8,084 nt of DNA from Candidatus Omnitrophota bacterium. Its GTDB lineage: Bacteria; Omnitrophota; Gorgyraeia; Zapsychrales; Fredricksoniimonadaceae. Position 1 is the stretch's first letter. Every line of letters starts with the position of its first letter. Below the pieces are notes generated by a model. It was given only the letters and a program-made list of their open reading frames with translations, did no database searches and was not told the origin of the DNA. The translations under genes were made by a program, and so were the position numbers. Positions 6,087 to 8,084 of this stretch are shown here, one piece after another. Where the stretch lies: assembly GCA_016196515.1 (NCBI GenBank), contig JACPXN010000092.1, forward strand, positions 1 through 8,084. Reading direction: 5' to 3'.

Positions 6087-6554
6087 CTATTTGAGGTAGG
6101 TCTTAAGGATATCCCAGGTCTTGCGGCCGATCACTCCATCAGCATCAAGCCCCTGGAATCTCTGGAACTGGATGACGGCGGCCCTGGTGCCTGCGCCTAT
6201 TTTACCGTCAACTTTGCCGTTATAAAACCCTGCGGCCTTCAAAGCGGCCTGGATCTGTTCGGGAGCGGCGACAACACGGATGATGTTATTTGCGCCCTTG
6301 GCGGCAACGGCAGGCTCGGCAACAGGCACGGAGGGCTCGGCGACCGCGGGAGCTTTGGAGGCATCCACACGGCTGGAAAGGTCTTTGACCGCATACTGCA
6401 GGTCCACGATCTCGGCATCTTTTTCCTCGAGTTTCTTTTCCAGTTCAACGACGCGGGTTTGCACTTGATCTTGCTGCGAGGCCCTGTTCTGGGTGGTGAC
6501 ACAGCCGGAAACGCCGAGGACAAACAAAAAACCGAACAATATCCGTATGAACAC
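6087..6554 (-). CDS. Lipoprotein with coiled coil and C-terminal peptidoglycan-binding domain
   Basis: A 155-residue protein: signal sequence with a textbook lipobox V15-S16-G17-C18, a charged heptad-like coiled coil (about 28-65), an Ala/Pro/Val linker (66-96) and a PG_binding_1 domain (97-154: IQAALKAAGFYNGKVDGKIGAG, then AVIQFQRFQGLDADGVIGRKTW). The domain is complete, but no hydrolase or transpeptidase domain is attached, so it probably tethers the membrane to the cell wall, like a Braun-type or Pal-type anchor built from different parts. It starts with GTG at 6554; this is decided by an exact AAGGAGG at 6561-6567 with 6-nt spacing and by the lipobox. Five bases further up begins an 18-bp inverted repeat, then a candidate extended -10 promoter. 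The metallopeptidase gene follows by 17 bp and may be co-transcribed. Confidence 0.92.
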   Translation of the reverse strand: MFIRILFGFLFVLGVSGCVTTQNRASQQDQVQTRVVELEKKLEEKDAEIVDLQYAVKDLSSRVDASKAPAVAEPSVPVAEPAVAAKGANNIIRVVAAPEQIQAALKAAGFYNGKVDGKIGAGTRAAVIQFQRFQGLDADGVIGRKTWDILKTYLK

Positions 6555-6560
6555 GTGGAC

Positions 6561-6567
6561 CCTCCTT
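6561..6567 (-). promoter_or_regulatory. Strong ribosome binding site fixing a GTG start
   Basis: AAGGAGG on the minus strand, 6 nt before the GTG at 6554. It is the strongest Shine-Dalgarno in the window and settles the non-ATG start of the peptidoglycan-binding lipoprotein. Confidence 0.85.
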
Positions 6568-6571
6568 ATTA

Positions 6572-6611
6572 AGGTAGCATCTACCTTTTCGTAAAAAGGT
6601 AGATGCTACCT
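6572..6611. repeat. 18-bp perfect inverted repeat with nested dyads
   Basis: Arms 6572-6589 and 6594-6611 are exact reverse complements around a 4-nt centre (cgta). Each arm also contains its own dyad, GGTAG-N3-CTACC, centred at 6579 and 6604, 25 bp apart. It lies between the candidate -10 (6614-6619) and the ribosome binding site (6561-6567). No T-run follows on either strand, so a Rho-independent terminator is unlikely; a double operator or a small mobile palindromic repeat fits better. Confidence 0.85.
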
Positions 6612-6613
6612 AC

Positions 6614-6622
6614 ATACTATCA
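6614..6622 (-). promoter_or_regulatory. Candidate extended -10 for the peptidoglycan-binding lipoprotein
   Basis: TG-A-TAGTAT on the minus strand (-10 hexamer 6614-6619, 4 of 6). There is no good -35. Its upstream part belongs to a 14-bp motif repeated at 7519-7532. Transcription would start near 6607, inside the inverted repeat. Confidence 0.3.
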
Positions 6623-6630
6623 CAACAACC
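6617..6630. repeat. 14-bp direct repeat, copy 1
   Basis: The sequence ctatcacaacaacc (plus strand) is identical to 7519-7532. Both copies sit at a candidate -10 upstream of a minus-strand envelope gene; this one starts right after the DUF3568 gene stop. Confidence 0.7.
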
Positions 6631-7005
6631 TCATAAGCCTTCCTGGATCTTGTGGCTGATGTCTGTGGACAGCGCCAGGTGAGGCAAAAGGTTCTTGCGG
6701 GCCTTGACCTCGACGCTGGTGGAACGCCGGGTGATCGCTTTAACAAGAACGACGACCCTGGAATCACCCACCGCGGCTTCCATCTTTCCCGCTGTTTTAT
6801 CTTCAAAAGTGATCTTGCCTTCTTGGAAGAGCGCCTGATGACTGGCAGCCCAGGCGTGGTTGAAATCCTTGTCCACGTTGAATTTGGCCGCGTCCTCGCT
6901 GATGACCAGGCCCCCGGCCACACCGGCGCCGATCAGCATCGCCGCGCACCCGGAATTCAAGACCAGAAAAACAGCCACGGCCCATGCCTTCAAAAGATCA
7001 TTCAT
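6631..7005 (-). CDS. DUF3568-family small lipoprotein
   Basis: A 124-residue protein with a hydrophobic leader ending LNSGC; Cys20 is the likely lipid anchor, although the -3 position is Asn rather than the usual Leu. After it comes a glycine-rich AAMLIGAGVAGGLV segment (21-34), then a small alpha/beta domain (about 44-124) with HAWAASHQALFQEG, KMEAAV, VVVLVKAITRRSTSVEVKA and a final helix. This layout matches DUF3568 lipoproteins, whose function is unknown. Only a weak purine run precedes the ATG at 7005, and a candidate promoter lies at 7063-7091. It is placed between two other envelope genes, and its stop is followed by the promoter-like region of the peptidoglycan-binding lipoprotein. Annotation as DUF3568 is from recalled family pattern. 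Confidence 0.8.
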   Translation of the reverse strand: MNDLLKAWAVAVFLVLNSGCAAMLIGAGVAGGLVISEDAAKFNVDKDFNHAWAASHQALFQEGKITFEDKTAGKMEAAVGDSRVVVLVKAITRRSTSVEVKARKNLLPHLALSTDISHKIQEGL

Positions 7006-7062
7006 AATTATTTCTTACACGCCGGGCAAACGACAAATGGGTTGAAGGTTAAATACAAAATG

Positions 7063-7091
7063 ATTCTATCACCTCAACTGCCTTATTTCCA
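7063..7091 (-). promoter_or_regulatory. Candidate promoter for the DUF3568 lipoprotein
   Basis: TGGAAA (7086-7091; 4 of 6) and TAGAAT (7063-7068; 5 of 6) are 17 bp apart on the minus strand, with an extended -10 TG two bases upstream of the hexamer. The element overlaps the end of the DUF2721 gene and gives a leader of about 50 nt. Confidence 0.4.
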
Positions 7092-7509
7092 GCCGAATGG
7101 ATTTTAAAGTCACTAACACATCCCAGAAGAAAAACACGACCCCGATGATCATCGCCAAAATGCTTAAGACGAATGACGCCCTCATGAGCGGCCTGAAAAA
7201 ATATGTTTGCACGGTCAAAGAAACAAAAAGAACGAGGATGACGAGCGAAATAAAGAACAAACTCACCGTCAAGGCCCCCACCGCGTTGCGCAGGATCTTA
7301 CAGCGGCGGTAAAAGATCTCAATTTGTTCAAAAAGAACGGCCTTCTGCGGGTCGGACGCTTTCTCATATTCTTTTTTCAATTGGCGCACCCGGTCCAAAG
7401 GCCGGGACAACCGGTTGGAAAAAGAAAGCAACAGCAGGCCCACCCCCGAGATCATCACGCAAGGGGCGATGGAAGCCTGCAACACCTGGACAAAATCCGC
7501 ATCGTACAT
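7069..7509 (-). CDS. DUF2721-family membrane protein
   Basis: A 146-residue protein with three predicted membrane helices: 12-30 (ASIAPCVMISGVGLLLLSF), 76-100 and 110-135. Between the first and second is a basic loop beginning SNRLSRPLDRVRQLKKEYE and ending YRRCKILRNAVGAL. The IAPCVMISGVGLLL...NRL.R..DR.R.L pattern and the RRCKILRNA motif are characteristic of DUF2721 proteins, small inner-membrane proteins of unknown function. The length is normal for the family. The ATG at 7509 fits the family N-terminus; no Shine-Dalgarno precedes it, and a -10 hexamer ends 6 nt before it. Neighbours are envelope genes, but there is no clear functional link. Confidence 0.85.
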   Translation of the reverse strand: MYDADFVQVLQASIAPCVMISGVGLLLLSFSNRLSRPLDRVRQLKKEYEKASDPQKAVLFEQIEIFYRRCKILRNAVGALTVSLFFISLVILVLFVSLTVQTYFFRPLMRASFVLSILAMIIGVVFFFWDVLVTLKSIRLEIRQLR

Positions 7510-7515
7510 ATCAAA

Positions 7516-7524
7516 ATTCTATCA
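7516..7524 (-). promoter_or_regulatory. Candidate extended -10 directly before the DUF2721 gene
   Basis: TG-A-TAGAAT on the minus strand (hexamer 7516-7521, 5 of 6, with extended TG). The ATG at 7509 lies 7 nt after the hexamer, exactly where transcription should start. No convincing -35 was found at 16-18 bp. Confidence 0.45.
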
Positions 7525-7532
7525 CAACAACC
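7519..7532. repeat. 14-bp direct repeat, copy 2
   Basis: Identical to 6617-6630 (ctatcacaacaacc on the plus strand). It overlaps the extended -10 of the DUF2721 gene. A shorter relative, ctatcacctcaac, occurs at 7066-7078 before the DUF3568 gene. Confidence 0.7.
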
Positions 7533-7545
7533 GGCCTTAGCACAT

Positions 7546-7581
7546 TTATTTTGTTTTGCGCAAATGGTCCATGAACGACAT
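7546..7581 (-). CDS. Possible 11-residue small ORF
   Basis: Minus-strand ATG at 7581 followed by MSFMDHLRKTK and TAA. It has a better ribosome binding site than most larger genes here: AAAGGA at 7587-7592 with 5-nt spacing. It starts 21 nt after the stop of the secreted unknown gene. It could be a real micropeptide, a regulatory leader peptide for the DUF2721 gene, or a decayed start of a lost gene; the peptide loosely recalls TatC N-termini, which is not enough for a call. Confidence 0.3.
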   Translation of the reverse strand: MSFMDHLRKTK

Positions 7582-7602
7582 ATCATTCCTTTCGAAAACG
7601 TT

Positions 7603-8076
7603 TTATGCCTTCTGCGTTATTTTCTTCCATAAAGAATCGATCTGCTGCAAAAATATTTGATCTTTGGCCTGATCAACATTCTTTTTTATATAAATTTTCA
7701 CATATTTGATGACCACCTGGTCCGGGATCCCGTCAATGATCTCTGCCAGATCCGTTTTATCCAAATGCCCGATATTTTTAACGGCTTCTGTCCTGTTCAA
7801 GTGTTCAGTGACGCCGTATTTGACGCGCAATTCAGCAGGAATGTCCTTAACAACGTCGTAGATCTCAATATACCGCTTTTGAAATTTTTCTTCGGTCATT
7901 TTTGATAAAGACCTGATATGTTTGGCCTTAAATTTCTCGAGATCCACCGTCTCAACAAAGACCTTGGCCAAAGTTTTAACGGTGGCCGCGATGGCACGAT
8001 CGCTCAATTCATTGATGCCATCCGCGCAAACCTTGCCCGGCAAAAATAACAAGACCGCCAACAGTATTTTGATCAT
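7603..8076 (-). CDS. Secreted helical protein of unknown function
   Basis: A 157-residue protein I do not recognise. Residues 1-18 form a signal peptide (MIKILLAVLLFLPGKVCA) with a likely signal peptidase I site after Ala18; the Cys at 17 is not in a lipobox. The mature part is charged and almost wholly helical, Lys-rich at the C-terminus, without Cys or obvious catalytic motifs; KFQKRYIEIYDVVKDIPAELRVKYGV and DLAEIIDGIPDQVVIKYVKIYIKK contain two loosely similar I-P-hydrophobic-KY stretches that may be an internal duplication. Base composition is more AT-rich than the ligase or pckA. Only 8 bases lie before the ATG, so its ribosome binding site and promoter are outside the window; a longer start upstream cannot be excluded. 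A periplasmic location is inferred. Confidence 0.7.
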   Translation of the reverse strand: MIKILLAVLLFLPGKVCADGINELSDRAIAATVKTLAKVFVETVDLEKFKAKHIRSLSKMTEEKFQKRYIEIYDVVKDIPAELRVKYGVTEHLNRTEAVKNIGHLDKTDLAEIIDGIPDQVVIKYVKIYIKKNVDQAKDQIFLQQIDSLWKKITQKA

Positions 8077-8084
8077 ATGGTACG

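Noticed and set aside
6572..6611. Rho-independent terminator after the DUF3568 gene
   Set aside because: Strong stem but no T-run on either strand and it abuts the next ribosome binding site; kept as an inverted repeat instead.
7555..7564. Palindrome tttgcgcaaa
   Set aside because: Ten-base palindromes are expected several times in 8 kb; no supporting context.

Overview
This window is a compact bacterial stretch in which every convincing gene lies on the minus strand. From high to low coordinates it holds a secreted protein of unknown function, a DUF2721 membrane protein, a DUF3568 lipoprotein, a peptidoglycan-binding lipoprotein, an HExxH metallopeptidase, a D-Ala-D-Ala-ligase-like ATP-grasp enzyme, a DnaQ-type exonuclease, a SPOR-domain membrane protein, an LpoB-type lipoprotein, a COG3014-type lipoprotein, a single-domain response regulator and the first 106 codons of ATP-dependent PEP carboxykinase (pckA). 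No rRNA, tRNA, CRISPR array, integrase or insertion sequence was seen.

The organism is Gram-negative in build: several lipoboxes, and an LpoB/COG3014 pair that works between outer membrane and cell wall. DUF3568 and DUF2721 proteins, together with short GC-rich palindromes inside reading frames (one gives an LPAGRQV insert), resemble what I associate with uncultivated phyla such as Omnitrophota. This placement is inference from gene content and style, not from a marker gene.

Layout. (1) 7603-8084: secreted unknown protein, then a possible 11-codon ORF with a good Shine-Dalgarno. (2) 6087-7509: three envelope genes, each preceded by a TAGAAT/TAGTAT-type -10 element; two of these share an exact 14-bp motif, and the last gene has an 18-bp perfect inverted repeat just before its ribosome binding site. 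(3) 3095-6069: metallopeptidase, ATP-grasp ligase and exonuclease; the last two overlap by 4 nt (ATGA). This is the least understood cluster. (4) 792-3053: SPOR protein, LpoB and COG3014, packed with 1-nt junctions, which looks like a peptidoglycan-growth or division operon. (5) 1-785: promoter, CheY-like regulator and pckA.

The most interesting points are the peptidase/ligase/exonuclease cluster, two genes whose predicted -10 boxes sit 5-6 nt before the ATG (possible leaderless mRNAs), the nested inverted repeat at 6572-6611, and palindromes embedded in coding sequence. Longer gaps (319-349, 710-791, 3054-3094, 4915-4983, 6555-6630, 7006-7068, 7510-7602) are all under 100 bp, and their contents are described in the entries.
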